64,000 bases of DNA, from the NCBI RefSeq assembly GCF_030052815.1, contig NC_079496.1:79659652-79723651 (forward strand), read 5' to 3'. The notes under the pieces were generated by a model that was given only the letters and a program-made list of their open reading frames with translations, was not told the origin of the DNA and did not search any database. Shown in pieces: positions 18,919 to 32,478 of the stretch. The translations under genes were made by a program, and so were the position numbers. Source of the stretch: Hevea brasiliensis. Lineage: Eukaryota > Streptophyta > Magnoliopsida > Malpighiales > Euphorbiaceae. Position 1 is the first letter of the stretch, and each line of letters opens with the position of its first letter.

Positions 18919-21900
18919 TGTAACACCCCCGTTGTATAGCCTAGTATATTTCAACATTAGGAGACCGGTGTCGGTCCGGACAATTAATGGGATTAGGGCC
19001 ACACTTAAGACAATTTGAGAAGCCATAAACACAAATAATTAGTAATGTTTAATTAGTTAACTATAAATAAGAAAAACAGAACATAAGAGGTTAAACGAGC
19101 CGAGAGTCACAGCGATGAGTGACCTCCTCGGGAACGACTGCGAAGTTATTTTAAACTCAAATTTCGAATCGTAAAAAGTGACGTTGAGGTCCTTAGGACC
19201 CTTATGAACACAGTGGAAAAGAGAAAATCATGAAAAAGAACTGTTAAGTCAGTCAAATAATTAGGTCAGGGAGCCGGAAGAAATATTGGATTATTTGCAA
19301 ACCGGGATGAGCCGAGGGGCAATTTGGTCAATTGACCCGAGAGTGACTCGACCTAATCACAAATAAAATCGAGAAAAGAAAATTTGAATTGACAATAGAA
19401 TTAAAGAACTAATAAAAATAAAAAAAAAAGAGAAAAGGAAAGAGTTTGGAAAGTAAAGTTATGACATCATGCATGATGTCATAACTAAATTCATAAATTG
19501 AATTAATTAATTGGGATTTTTCTTGTGGTCTTCCATAACTAAAATTTATAAAAGAAAATAAAAGAAAAAAAAAGTTTAGAAAGCTCTTCTTCCCGTAGCT
19601 CACTTTCATTCTCCCTCTCCCTCACCCAAAACCTTCATTAAAGCTCATTTTGAGCTTGATTAAATCCCTAACTCCACCATAGAAAGTTAAACCTCCAATA
19701 TTAAACCTTGATTTCAAGCCTTGATAGAGGACTTGACAACAAAAAAAAAAAAGAAAGGAAGAAGTTTGAAGGAAAGAAATTCTGCACTAAGGTTAGTAGA
19801 TTAAATTTGATTTTTTTTGTTGAATTAGTTGTGTTATTAGTCTAATTAACTAGAAACTAAAGAAATGAAATAAAAAAAAAATTGTGAAGGACAAACTGAA
19901 ATTTGGGCAGCTTGAGAGGAGTATGATTTACATGAATTTGATGCATTAGAATAAGTTTAAAAGCTTTGATTAGTGAATGGTTAAGGTTAAGTGCACTAGT
20001 TGTGATTTAATGCATGAGATGGAAGAGCTAGGGTTTGAATGTTAGGGTTTTGAGGCAAAATTTAGGAGAAATGCATAAATGGCATGTTTAACCTATTGTG
20101 AAATGAAATAATGGTCAATTATGACCAAATAAGTTGTGTGGGAATGGTAGGAAATTAAACCAAATTCGTAGGTTTAAAGGTCATGCTGCTGGCAGCATGA
20201 CCAAACCCACTTTGAAGGACCAAAACTCAAATTTTACAAGTCCAATTGATATGCCACCAATTGGAGATGAAAATAGACATAAAAGAGCACAATTTTCATT
20301 AAGGAACCATGACCAAAAACTGACCAAAACTTGGTGAAACAATTGACCAAAGCGAATTGATTGCAGGCTGCCTCAAGATTAAAACTGACCAAATGAACAG
20401 TAACTGTTCATTTGGTCATAACTCGAGCTAGGTAGGTCAAATTGACCTGAAATGTTACCAGCAATTAGATATGATATAGACCTAAAACTTTCATGAAGAA
20501 CACCAACCCAAATTAGGCCATTAACTCATTCAAATCATTGAGCAAATTTAAAATTACTGTACTGAAACTCTGCAGAATTATCAGTTGAGCAGCAATGTTT
20601 GGATGGCTATAACTCTCTCTAGAAAACTCGGATTTAGGCGATTCTTGAACCGATGGAAACCTGAGACATAGTAGAACATTTCATATGAAGAAAGTGAGAC
20701 CAAATTATGAACTTAACTTGATCAAATTACTGACCAAAGTTGGATCAAAATCTGCCAGAACCCAAAATTGCAGCATGAACAGTGCACGTGAACAGTAAAC
20801 TTATTTTGACCATAACTTGAGCTACAAAACTCCGATTGAGGTGACCCAAAAATGAGAATACACTTAAGACAATAAGGAACATTTTCTATGAAGGAAGTTT
20901 TGTCAAATTCCAACAGTAGATCGACCAATGGAATAGTGCAACTTCGGAGCACAAAACCGAAAATTGGCAATTTTGCCAAAATGACCTATGCTTTGAAAAA
21001 GTGACCAAAACCAACAAGTTTCATGAACAAAATGTGGTATGTGGGTGAAGTTGGAGTTCCCATACCTATTAATCCTTAGAAAGTCAATTATTTGACTTAA
21101 ATAGTGCAGTGAATAGTAACCCGAAACACAAAATTTCGAGAACGTCGAATTTAACACGTTAGAAATAGGTAAATGCGAAGTTAAAATTTGTTTTGGGATT
21201 TATGTTAAGTTCTAGTACTGAAACATTGTAAAATTTTGTGTTTCAGTTGAAAAGAATATCGGGAAGGAACCCGAGGAAACGAGTCGAGGTTAAGGGACGA
21301 CTCGCTTGAGGTTTGTGCACAATAAACCCTATTTAAGCATTTTATCCTTGAAAAATTGATTTATTACGCATTATGAATTCATGAATTTTTGTGTTGCCAC
21401 CTTGTGATCACATTGTAACTTTGGAAAATTGATTTGATTTTTGTATGCAATATTTGAATGAAATGTTTGAAACGAATTTTTGATTAACACTTAGCATGAC
21501 AGTTACTTATCATGCCTCCTCCATTTATGGGGTTGAGATCGTTTATTTTCCTCCCTCTCTGGCTTGCCAGTTGAGGTTGTAGATCGGATGAGTACTCATT
21601 AGCTAGCTAGCCACCTCCCTCATTGGTTTCGATTAATGGGGTTGAGATTGCTTTGTCGTGGTGTACAACACGGCATTGATCGGAAATTTTGTGTCATGGC
21701 TTAAGTTGTGTACGACTTTGGCAACACTGTGTTTACGCAATTGTTTGACTAAACTGTTGTTTAATATATTATTTGACAAAATGAGTTGTTATGAGCTTGA
21801 TATTTGTGAAATGTGATTGTGAAGTATTCAAATTATGTTTCATCAATAAATGATTTATGTATTACATTTTAAATCTTTATTGTGCACCACTGAGTATGTT

Positions 21901-22581
21901 TATACTCAGCGATAGTTTAATTTACTGTCGCAGATCAAAGCAAGGAGAAAGTAGCAGAGTGAGTCATGAATTGACAAGATCTTTTTGATCCCTTTTTGTA
22001 CGGGTATTGTTTTATACCCTTATGGTTATTTTGATGTAAATACTGTAATGTCATAAGTATCAATGTAAATTGAGCAGTTGTAAATAAATTGTAATAATAT
22101 TGTTTTGGGTTTGTTTCTGTAAATTTAATATTTGTAAACATGAATTTTCTACTTTATGTTTTGTAAATGAAAATATTAAATACTTTGAGATGAGAAATCT
22201 TGATTTGTATTGTGAAATTATTTGAAGTGCCTTGATTGAGTTGATTTGAGAATTATTGGTGGTTGGGAGTTGTGAAATATTTTTGGAAGTGCTTTTTACA
22301 GGTATTTGAAGAACTGGTTTCTCAAAATACAGAGGAAACTCTGTCAAAATTGTTATAAAATTTGCAACAAAATTTGAATGGACAAAATTTTTTACTAGTA
22401 TTTAAACTTTGAATAAATGGTTTTTAATTCTTACCAAAATGCTCACCACTTCCAAAATGTAAGAAAATTGTTTTAAAATCCCTTGTAGGGTACTTAATGA
22501 GTTATCGGTAGGTGAAGTTCGGTAGTTCATTAAGTATTCTACGGGAGCATGTTATGCCTTACGGAGGGATAAGGTGTGACA
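18919..22581 (+). mobile_element. LTR2 of the A array (shared by A1 and A2)
   Basis: About 3.66 kb, TGTAACACC to GTGTGACA, nearly identical to LTR1 and LTR3. It carries the palindrome (19457-19486), TATA box (19548), inverted repeats (20179, 20386) and stem-loop (21890). Most differences lie in the first 450 bases, again next to CAG/CTG/CGG triplets. No target duplication surrounds it. Confidence 0.9.
19457..19486. promoter_or_regulatory. 30-bp perfect palindrome in LTR2
   Basis: Same TGACATCA double half-site palindrome as at 10970, unchanged although the flanking A-rich tract varies. Confidence 0.7.
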
Positions 22582-22589
22582 TGTTTTAG

Positions 22590-22601
22590 TGGTATCAGAG
22601 C
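22590..22601 (+). other. A2 primer binding site
   Basis: TGGTATCAGAGC, 8 nt after LTR2, the initiator tRNA-Met type. Confidence 0.9.
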
Positions 22602-22767
22602 ATGGTTTTTGAATAAATTTTGACTGTGTATGAATATTTTATTGATAAGTACAACTGCTCAAGAGTCTTTAATTGATACATATGACATATTTACATCATG
22701 AATATGCACTACCTGCGGTCAACCTCCTTGTGTTTGATCTCGTGAAGTAGAAAATTGTGAAAACGGA

Positions 22768-24429
22768 ATGGAAGGAGGAGATCATTCGAAGAACAACTGT
22801 TGAGGCCGAGGTTCAAGGGGAAGCCCCAAAGACCTGCACGTGAGTGGGTCACCACTCCGGCCTCGCTCCAAAGACCGCAGTTTCCTGCTCAATTTATGCA
22901 GCAGATGGCTGCCTTCTTTCAGCAAATGGCGGGTAATGTGCCACCCCAAGCTCAAATGCCAAGTACTGCAAAGACAACCACAAATTTCTCACTGGCAATA
23001 TGAAAAACTGATGAAATTTGGGGCTACCGAGTTTAAAGGCACTGTGGATCCACTGGAAGCAGAACAGTGGTTGGAAAGAATGGAACGGGTTTTTAGAAAG
23101 CTGCAGTGTACAGAAGAAATGAAGTTTGAGTATTCTGTCTCCTTATTACATGGGGATGCCTATGAATGGTGGAAGACCATCCCCCACAGCCTGGTGGAGC
23201 CACCTGTGTTAACCTGGTCAGACTTCTTGAGGGAGTTCCGACAGAAATGGGTTCCCGATGCATATGTGGACATGAAGTTGCAAGAATTTCTGAGTTTAAA
23301 ACAAGGGAACCGAACTGTAGCAGAATATGAGAGAGATTTTTCAAGACTAAGCCACTATGCTGGAAGCTTAGTCTCCACCCCCAGAGACAGATGCAAGAGG
23401 TTTGAGTCCGGGCTAAGGCAGAGTCTGAGAATGCAAGTTGTGGGTTTCAGACATCAAAATTTTGCTGAATTGATCTCACAAGCCTTGGAAATAGAAAGGA
23501 TAGAATCTGAAGGGGCAGTGAAGAAGGGTTCACAAGAGAAAGAGAAAACTGAAAAGATTACTGAACAAACATCTGGAAGTGGTTCTGGGAAGAGGAAACA
23601 GTTTGGGGGATCTAGCTCCCGTAGAGGCAGAGGTAGATTTTCTGGCCAAAGACCACCCCGGTCTGGTCAGCAGACCCAGCAGGCACCCCGAGGATCTCTA
23701 TCGGTCCGGCAGTGTGAAACGTGTGGTAGAACACATGGTGGGGTTTGTTTCAAGGCTACTGGTGCATGTTTTAACTGTGGAGGAAGCGGACATTTCGCTA
23801 AGGATTGCACTAGTCCGCGCCGGTCTGGATCTTTCACTACATCCAAGGATCACCAAGTCTCGCACCTGCAGGGTCACGCCACCGCTAGAGGCAGAGGCAG
23901 AGGTAGGGGTCCTGGTAACACCCCTGGAAGTCAGAGCACTGTTAACCAGCCAGCATCCAGTGGCGCACCAGTTAGAGTATATACCATGCGTCAAAGGGAA
24001 GAGGCTGAAACATCAGATGTTGTAGCTGGTAATTTCTCCATCCTTGACAAAGATGTGCATGTGTTATTTGATCCTGGCTCCACACATTCGTATGTTAGTG
24101 CTAGTGTGATGTGTTCTACTACTATTCCGTGTGTACCAATGGACTATGATGTGTTAGTAACTAGTCCATTAGGCCAGGAGGTCAGGGTAAATAGGCTATA
24201 TAGAGACTGTCCTTTGGTGATCCAAGGACACACTTTTTTGTCTGATTTAATTGAAATGCCCTTCAGAGATTATGACATTATCTTGGGCATGGATTGGTTA
24301 GCCAGGCATCATGCTATGATTGACTGTAGACTGAAGACAGTCACTTTTGGTCTTCCTCAGTATGGTGATGTAGTAATACAGGGGGAGAGGCAGTTATTGC
24401 CTTCAAACATCATTTCACCAGACCGCTAG
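22768..24429 (+). pseudogene. A2 gag and protease
   Basis: The family start codon is at 22768, but the first 220 bases are frameshifted; the true frame runs from about 22990 to 24429. In order it has the Gag capsid-like domain (WLERMERVFRKLQ, DAYEWWKTIP, EYERDFSRLSHYAGSL), a lysine/glutamate-rich stretch, an RG-rich basic region (RRGRGRFSGQRPPR), CETCGRTHGGVC, the zinc knuckle CFNCGGSGHFAKDC, and the aspartic protease with LFDPGSTHS and [11 protein letters not shown]. This is the best-preserved gag in the array. The frame ends at 24410-24430, where CACCAGACCGCTAG replaces the A0 sequence CAGCTGCACTGGCTAG. Confidence 0.88.
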
Positions 24430-25284
24430 AAAATGATTAGAAAAGGGTGTGAGGCGATTGGCACATGTGATAGACACCCAAGTGGGGAGTCCAAAGATCA
24501 AGGACATTCCTACGGTATGTGACTTTCTGGATGTGTTTCCTGATGAATTGCCAGGATTACCTCCAGAACGAGAAGTGCAGTTTGAAATTGATGTTATGCC
24601 TGGTGTGGACCCAATCTCCATAACGCCATACAGAATGGTACCAGCAGAACTAAAAGAATTGAAAGTGCAGTTGCAAGAGTTACTTGATAAGGGTTTCATT
24701 CGCCCTAGTGTGTCACCTTGGGGAGCGCCAGTATTATTTGTAAAGAAGAAGGATGGCACTCTCCGGCTATGCATTGACTATCAGCAGTTGAATAAGGTGA
24801 CAATAAAGAACAGATACCCATTACCCCGTATTGATGACTTGTTTGATCAGTTGAGGGGTGCAGCTGTATTCTCCAAAATTGACCTGAGATCAGGTTATTA
24901 TCAGCTGAAAGTACAAGAGCAGAGTATTTCTAAATCGCCTTCGTAACCCGTTATGGCCATTATGAATTCCTAGTCATGCCCTACGGGTTAACCAAAGCTC
25001 CGGCTGCTTTTATGGATCTGATGAACACTATTTTCAGACAATACCACGACCAGTTTGTTGTGGTAATTATCGATTATATATTAGTCTATTCGAGGAATGC
25101 GAAGAGCATGATAGACATCCATGGATTGTACCGCAAACTTTGAGGGAGAAAGACTATATGCCAAATTGTCGAAGTGTGAATTTTGGTGAAGGAGATATCC
25201 TTTTGGGGCATGTAGTGTCGAAGAGGGCATTAAGGTAGATCCTAGCAAGATTGAAGTCGCCCCTTAATTGGAAGCCACCCAAAA
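24430..25284 (+). pseudogene. A2 reverse transcriptase, frameshifted
   Basis: Open from 24449 to 24946 with [18 protein letters not shown] and [14 protein letters not shown], then broken at 24934, where AAATCGCCTTCGTAACCC replaces the A0 sequence AAAACTGCCTTCAGAACCC. The palm region 24950-25280 is recognisable by DNA alignment. The catalytic site again has the second aspartate codon changed to TAT (25075-25077), as in A1. At least eight small lesions in 350 bases sit on CAG or CTG. Confidence 0.82.
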
Positions 25285-26418
25285 ATGTCACAGATTCGTA
25301 GTTTTCTGGGTTTAGCTGGATACTACCGTAGATTTGTGAAGGGATTCTCCATGTTGGCATCTCCATTGACCAAGCTGCTTAGAAAAGATGTAAAATTTCA
25401 GTGGACGGATAAATGCCAACAGAGTTTCGATGAATTGAAGAAATGTTTGACTGAAGCTCCAGTCCTGACTTTACCTACACCGGGTAAAGAATATACAGTC
25501 TACAGCGATGCTTCTCATAATGGGTTAGGTTGTGTGTTGATGCAAGATCGAAATGTCATTGCCTATGCATCACGCCAGCTAAAACCGCATGAGAGGAATT
25601 ATCCGACACATGATTTGGAGCTTGCAGCTATTGTGTTTGCTCTTAAGATCTGGAGACATTATTTGTATGGGGAGAAGTGTTACATTTACACAGATCATAA
25701 GAGTTTGAAGTATTTGGGCACCCAGAAAGAGTTGAATTTGAGACAGAGGAGATGGTTAGAATTGATAAAAGACTATGATTGTCTGATAGACTATCAGCCA
25801 GGGAAAGCTAATGTTGTGGCTGATGCCTTAAGTCGCAAGACTATGGCAAGTCTACGGGTTACTCCTTTGTCTTTGGTACATGAGTTAAGATCATTGCATG
25901 CCAGCTTAGAGGTTAATGATGAGGGGCAAGCAACAGTTGCATGGCATGTACAGCCAGTGTTGATTGATCAGATTAGAATGGCTACTCAGAATGATCAGAA
26001 GTATCAGAAGCTGTTGGGAGAAGTCCGGCAGGGCAAGAAACCAGAGTTCTCAGTTAGAGATGATGGTTTACTGCTACACCAGGGCAGAATATGTGTTCCT
26101 ATTGATGTTGAATTGAGGAAGATCATTTTGAAGGAAGCACATGAGTCTCCTTTTGCCATGCACCCTGGTGGCACAAAAATGTATAAAGGGTTAAAGGAGC
26201 ATTACTGGTGGATGGGTATGAAGAGAGATGTGGCAGAGTTTATTTCTAAATGCCTAACTTGTCAGCAAGTAAAGGCAGAGCATCAAGTACCCGCTGGGTT
26301 GTTACATCCACTACCAGTACCAGAATGGAAATGGGAGAGAATAACAATGGATTTTGTGATGGGACTTCCAAGGACACAGAAGAGTCATGATGCAGTTTGG
26401 GTCATTGTTGATGACTAA
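25285..26418 (+). pseudogene. A2 RNase H and integrase N-terminal half (open stretch)
   Basis: 377 open codons: the end of the RT connection ([17 protein letters not shown]), RNase H with [45 protein letters not shown] and [11 protein letters not shown], then the integrase zinc-binding [17 protein letters not shown] with CLTCQQVK, and the first part of the core with [13 protein letters not shown]. It stops at 26410, where GTTGATGACTAACC replaces GTTGACAGACTAACC. The stretch 25290-26400 is almost free of lesions, in contrast to the blocks on both sides. Confidence 0.87.
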
Positions 26419-27353
26419 CCAAGTCCGCTCATTTTCCGCCAAATCAATGGACTACGCTTGGACAGATTGGCCGATTGTACATCGATGAGATTGTGAGATT
26501 GCATGGAGTGCCAGATTCATTGTATCGCATGCAGATCCTAGGTTCACTTCTAGATTCGGGTAGTCTTCAGAGAGCCCTAGGAACTAGATTGAACTTCGAT
26601 CTTGCATTCCATCCACGCATGATGGCCACCCGAGAGGGTAATTCAGATCTTGGAGGATATGCTACGGGCTTGTGTTATTGAGTTTGAGGGTAGTTGGGAT
26701 ACACACTTGCCTTTGATTGAGTTTGCTTACAACAACAGCTACCAATCAAGCATTGGGATGCCTCCATATGAAGCTTTGTATGGCAGAAAATGTAGAACCC
26801 CGTTGTGTTGGGATGACGTGGGTGAAAGAAAGATGATCGGACCCAAAATTGTTCAACAGATCAAGAGAAAATCGGGGTGATCGAGATCGACTTAAAGTCG
26901 CATCGCATCACAAAAGTCCTATGTTGATTTGAAAAGAAGGGACATTGAGTATGCGATGGGTGAGAAAGTTTTCCTCAAGGTTTCTCCTTGGAAGAGGATT
27001 ATGAGATTCGCAGAAGGGAAAACTAAGTCCTCGCTTTATCGGGCCATATGAGGTTCGGAAAGAGTGGGTCCTTTGGCTTATCGGTTGGCACTACCTCCAG
27101 AGTTGGAGAAGATACATAATGTCTTCCATGTGTCTATGTTGAGGAGGTATCGATCAGACCCATCTCATGTACTACCAGTAGAGGAAATTGAAGTGAATCC
27201 AGACCTCACATATGAAGAAGAACCCATAGAGATTCTGGCATATGAGGTGAAGCAGCTACGGAACAAGCAGATACCGTAGGTAAAAGTCTTTGTGGAACCA
27301 TCATTCGGCCAGAGGCTACTTGGGAACGAGAGGAGGACATGAGGAGACAGCAC
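26419..27353 (+). pseudogene. A2 integrase C-terminal half and chromodomain, frameshifted
   Basis: Open pieces at 26650-26880 (EDMLRACVIEFEGSWDTHLP, PPYEALYGRKCRTPLCW) and 27064-27279 (LAYRLALPPELEKIHNVFHV, the EEPIEILAYEVKQL linker). The chromodomain-like end (27280-27353) is broken by CCGTAGG for CCGTTGG and by CGGCCAGAGG for CGGGCCAGGAGG. The catalytic glutamate region (26600-26650) carries several lesions. Overall homologous to A1 17870-18848. Confidence 0.8.
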
Positions 27354-27417
27354 CTGACTATTCGGACATTGATACTGGTAAAATTTCGAGACGAAATTTA
27401 TTTAAGGTGGGGAGACT

Positions 27418-30400
27418 TGTAACACCCCAGTTGTATAGCCTGGTATATTTCACTGTTCAGGAGAACGCTGTCTGTCAGGACAATTAATGGGATTAGGGCC
27501 ACACTTAAGACAATTTGAGAAGCCATAACCACAAATAATTAGTAATGTTTAATTAGTTAACTATAAATAAGAAAAACAGAACATAAGAGGTTAAACGAGC
27601 CGAGAGTCACAAATGATGAGTGACCTCCTGAACGATCGCGAAGTTATTTTAAACTCAAATTTGAACCGTAAAAGTGACGCCATGTCCTTAGGACCCTTAT
27701 GAACACAAAGTGGAAAAGAGAAAATCATGAAAAGAACTGTTAAGTCACCAAATAATTAGGTCGTGAGCGGGAAGAAATATTGGATTATTTGCAAACCGGA
27801 TGAACCGCGAGGGGCAATTTGGTCAATTGACCCCGAGAGTCGACTCGACCTAATCACAAATAAAATCGGAGAAAAGAAAATTTCGGAATTGACAATAGAA
27901 TTAAAGAAATAATAAAAAAATAAAAAAAAATGAGAAAAGGAAAGAGTTTGGAAAAGTCAAAAGTTATGACATCATGCATGATGTCATAACTAAATTCATA
28001 AATTGAATTAATTAATTGGGATTTTTCTTGTGGTCTTCCATAACTAAAATTTATAAAAGAAAATAAAAGAAAAAAAAAGTTTAGAAAGCTCTTCTTCCCG
28101 TAGCTCACTTTCATTCTCCCTCTCCCTCACCCAAAACCTTCATTAAAGCTCATTTTGAGCTTGATTAAATCCCTAACTCCACCATAGAAAGTTAAACCTC
28201 CAATATTAAACCTTGATTTCAAGCCTTGATAGAGGACTTGACAACAAAAAAAAAAAAAGAAAGGAAGAAGTTTGAAGGAAAGAAATTCTGCACTAAGGTT
28301 AGTAGATTAAATTTGATTTTTTTTGTTGAATTAGTTGTGTTATTAGTCTAATTAACTAGAAACTAAAGAAATGAAATAAAAAAAAAAATTGTGAAGGACA
28401 AACTGAAATTTGGGCAGCTTGAGAGGAGTATGATTTACATGAATTTGATGCATTAGAATAAGTTTAAAAGCTTTGATTAGTGAATGGTTAAGGTTAAGTG
28501 CACTAGTTGTGATTTAATGCATGAGATGGAAGAGCTAGGGTTTGAATGTTAGGGTTTTGAGGCAAAATTTAGGAGAAATGCATAAATGGCATGTTTAACC
28601 TATTGTGAAATGAAATAATGGTCAATTATGACCAAATAAGTTGTGTGGGAATGGTAGGAAATTAAACCAAATTCGTAGGTTTAAAGGTCATGCTGCTGGC
28701 AGCATGACCAAACCCACTTTGAAGGACCAAAACTCAAATTTTACAAGTCCAATTGATATGCCACCAATTGGAGATGAAAATAGACATAAAAGAGCACAAT
28801 TTTCATTAAGGAACCATGACCAAAAACTGACCAAAACTTGGTGAAACAATTGACCAAAGTGAATTGATTGCAGGCTGCCCTGCACCAAAACTGACCAAAT
28901 GAACAGTAACTGTTCATTTGGTCATAACTCGAGCTAGGTAGGTCAAATTGACCTGAAATTTTACCAGAAATTAGATATGATATAGACCTAAAACTTTCAT
29001 GAAGAACACCAACCCAAATTAGGCCATTAACTCATTCAAATCATTGAGCAAATTTAAAATTACTGTACTGAAACTCTGCAGAATTATCAGTTGAGCAGCA
29101 ATGTTTGGATGGCTATAACTCTCTCTAGAAAACTCGGATTTAGGCGATTCTTGAACCGATGGAAACCTGAGACATAGTAGAACATTTCATATGAAGAAAG
29201 TGAGACCAAATTATGAACTTAACTTGATCAAATTACTGACCAAAGTTGGATCAAAATCTGCCAGAACCCAAAATTGCAGCATGAACAGTGCACGTGAACA
29301 GTAAATTTATTTTGACCATAACTTGAGCTACAAAACTCCGATTGAGGTGATCCAAAAATGAGAATACACTTAAGACAATAAGGAACATTTTCTATGAAGG
29401 AAGTTTTGTCAAATTCCAACAGTAGATCGACCAATGGAATAGTGCAACTTCGGAGCACAAAACCGAAAATTGGCAATTTTGCCAAAATGACCTATGCTTT
29501 GAAAAAGTGACCAAAACCAACAAGTTTCATGAACAAAATGTGGTATGTGGGTGAAGTTGGAGTTCCCATACCTATTAATCCTTAGAAAGTCAATTATTTG
29601 ACTTAAATAGTGCAGTGAATAGTAACCCGAAACACAAAATTTCGAGAATGTCGAATTTAACACGTTAGAAATAGGTAAATGCGAAGTTAAAATTTATTTT
29701 GGGATTTATGTTAAGTTCTAGTACTGAAACATTGTAAAATTTTGTGTTTCAGTTGAAAAGAATATCGGGAAGGAACCCGAGGAAACGAGTCGAGGTTAAG
29801 GGACGACTCGCTTGAGGTTTGTGCACAATAAACCCTATTTAAGCATTTTATCCTTGAAAAATTGATTTATTACGCATTATGAATTCATGAATTTTTGTGT
29901 TGCCACCTTGTGATCACATTGTAACTTTGGAAAATTGATTTGATTTTTGTATGCAATATTTGAATGAAATGTTTGAAACGAATTTTTGATTCACACTTAG
30001 CATGACAGTTACTTATCATGCCTCCTCCATTTATGGGGTTGAGATCGTTTATTTTCCTCCCTCTCTGGCTTGCCAGTTGAGGTTGTAGATCGGATGAGTA
30101 CTCATTAGCTAGCTTGCCACCTCCCTCATTGGTTTCGATTAATGGGGTAGAGATTGCTTTGTCGTGGTGTATAACACGGCATTGATCGGAAATTTTGTGT
30201 CATGGCTTAAGTTGTGTACGACTTTGGCAACACTGTGTTTACGCAATTGTTTGACTAAACTGTTGTTTAATATATTATTTGACAAAATGAGTTGTTATGA
30301 GCTTGATATTTGTGAAATATGATTGTGAAGTATTCAAATTATGTTTCATCAATAAATGATTTATGTATCACATTTTAAATCTTTATTGTGCACCACTGAG

Positions 30401-31089
30401 TATGTTTATACTCAGCGATAGTTTAATTTACTGTCGCAGATCAAAGCAAGGAGAAAGCAGCAGAGTGAGCTGCGGAATTGACAAGATCTTTTTGATCCCG
30501 TTTTTGTACGGGTATTGTTTTATACCCTTATGGTTATTTTGATGTAAATACTGTAATGTCATAAGTATCAATGTAAATTGAGCAGTTGTAAATAAATTGT
30601 AATAATATTATTTTGGGTTTGTTTCTGTAAATTTAATATTTGTAAACATGAATTTTCTACTTTATGTTTTGTAAATGAAGATATTAAATACTTTGAGATG
30701 AGAAATCTTGATTTGTATTGTGAAATTATTTGAAGTGCCTTGATTGAGTTGATTTGAGAATTATTGGTGGTTGGGAGTTGTGAAATATTTTTGGAAGTGC
30801 TTTTTACAGGTATTTGAAGAACTGGTTTCTCAAAATACAGAGGGAACTCTGTCAAAATTTTTATAAAATTTGCGACAAAATTTGAATGGACAAAATTTTT
30901 TACTAGTATTTAAACTTTGAATAAATGGTTTTTAATTCTTACCAAAATGCTCACCACTTCCAAAATGTAAGAAAATTGTTTTAAAATCCCTTGTAGGGTA
31001 CTTAATGAGTTATCGGTAGATGAAGTTCGGTAGTTCATTAAGTATTCTAAGGGAGCATGTTATGCCTTACGGAGGGATAAGGTGTGACA
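27418..31089 (+). mobile_element. LTR3 of the A array (3' end of the array)
   Basis: About 3.67 kb with the same ends as LTR1 and LTR2, but followed at 31090 by TAGTTTCC, foreign to the element, instead of a primer site. This is the right border of the whole array. The palindrome is at 27962-27991, TATA box at 28052, 33-bp inverted repeat at 28892 and stem-loop at 30396. Confidence 0.9.
27962..27991. promoter_or_regulatory. 30-bp perfect palindrome in LTR3
   Basis: Identical to those in LTR1 and LTR2. Confidence 0.7.
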
Positions 31090-32478
31090 TAGTTTCCTTC
31101 ATCAAAGTTGTTGAATTTTGTGTCTAGTTTAACCTTCAATTGGCCTTGTACTAATTGGAGTTACCTAGCTTGAGTTATAACCCTAAGAGTACACTAGACT
31201 CAAGTCCAGTATTCTGGTACCTTGAGAGGCAGCATACCAATGCACTTCTTAATACGACAACTCACTCCAATTTAAATTCAATTCACCATAAATGGTCACT
31301 AATTGACCATTAAAACACTAATTCACCCTCAAAGCACAAATCTCTCAATTTAATTCAAGAGCCCTAATTCTCAAATTTCAATTCATGCACATACATCCAT
31401 TAAACATACTAATTCACTATCAATTTTATATCAACACCTCAAACACCATTTGTAACCCATTTTGAATCCATCAAAACCATAAAAACTACTACACCCATAT
31501 GGCTACCAAATTCCATCCATACCTCTACACAAATGTTTTATTCAATTTCTTACAAATTTCTTACTCAATTTAAGTCCCTAACATGAAAAGAAAGAGAGAG
31601 ATGTAAAAATAAACACTAACCCTTTTTTAGCAGAATTTTCCCAAACTTAAACTTTACTTTCTCTTCAATTCTTGGCAGTCAAACACTTCTACAAGGTGTG
31701 GGTGTAATTTTTAGTGAAGGGACCTAAGGGTTTTGGGGTAAGAATGGAGAGAAATTCAAGCTGGAAGGAAAGAAGAAATGGAGGAGTTTCATGGCCATGG
31801 TGGTGCGGCTAGTTGAGAAAGAAAATGATCAGAATTGGTTCTTATTTTACTCATTTTTATCTCTTTTAATAAGGTTTTTAAGTATGTGTCACAATGTAAT
31901 TGGGTGGAGAGTTTTTAATGACATCATAGTGATGTCATAAGTCCATTTTAACTCATTTTCTTTTCTTTTCTTTTCTACTCATTTTCAATTTAATTTTTAA
32001 CAATATTTATTCATATTTTAGATCATAATAATTATTTAATTAACTGGACAAGTTAGTCAAAAATTATATCTGATGACGAAAGGACCAAAATGCCCTCCGT
32101 TTGGCTTATTAAGCTAAAATCGTCTGTACCGATCAAAAAATTTTTCTAAGCCTTTTCTTGGCATTCTAATGCCATAGAAACCTCAATGACTCTTCTCTGG
32201 AGTCCCCAAAATTATTTTATGAATTTTTCCTGGGTTTAGGGCTCCTAATTGTGAGGACCGCAACTTCCCACTGGGTTACCTATCGCTAGGGCACCGGCTC
32301 GTTTAACTTGATTGTATTTTATTTCTAAAATTTTTCCTAAATTTTTCTTATTATTATTTGAGTTATTTATGACTCCTCACTGTAGTCTAAATATTTTTTC
32401 TGATGTTTTAGCTATCCAGATCGACACCGGTCACCGGAACAGTAGAATGCACAGACTAGCTAAAGTGAGGGTGTTACA
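31090..32478 (-). mobile_element. G: end of a minus-strand chromovirus-type LTR
   Basis: The sequence from 31090 matches the interior of LTR E (from about 41668: TTCCTTCATCAAAGTTGTTG). It ends CTAAAGTGAGGGTGTTACA, the mirror of a TGTAACACCC start. It is therefore the 5' portion of an LTR on the minus strand, split by the A array; the other part should lie left of the window. It has an imperfect TGACATCA-TAG-TGATGTCA palindrome at 31919-31937. No gene seen. Confidence 0.72.

Larger units (their letters stand above)
1..31089 (+). mobile_element. Tandem array of a Tekay/Del-like Ty3/gypsy chromovirus (A0-LTR1-A1-LTR2-A2-LTR3)
   Basis: Three bodies of one element family lie head to tail. Each is followed by a polypurine tract and an LTR starting TGTAACACC and ending GTGTGACA, and each internal LTR is followed by TGGTATCAGAGC, the usual initiator-tRNA-Met primer site. 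No host DNA or target duplication separates neighbours, so LTR1 is both the 3' LTR of A0 and the 5' LTR of A1, and LTR2 likewise serves A1 and A2. Domain order gag, protease, reverse transcriptase, RNase H, integrase is the Ty3/gypsy order. The C-terminal chromodomain-like segment and long LTRs fit Tekay/Del chromoviruses. The 5' LTR of A0 is outside the window. The array entered a minus-strand LTR fragment (G) that resumes at 31090; the expected target duplication is TAGTT (31090-31094), not checkable here. Confidence 0.88.
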
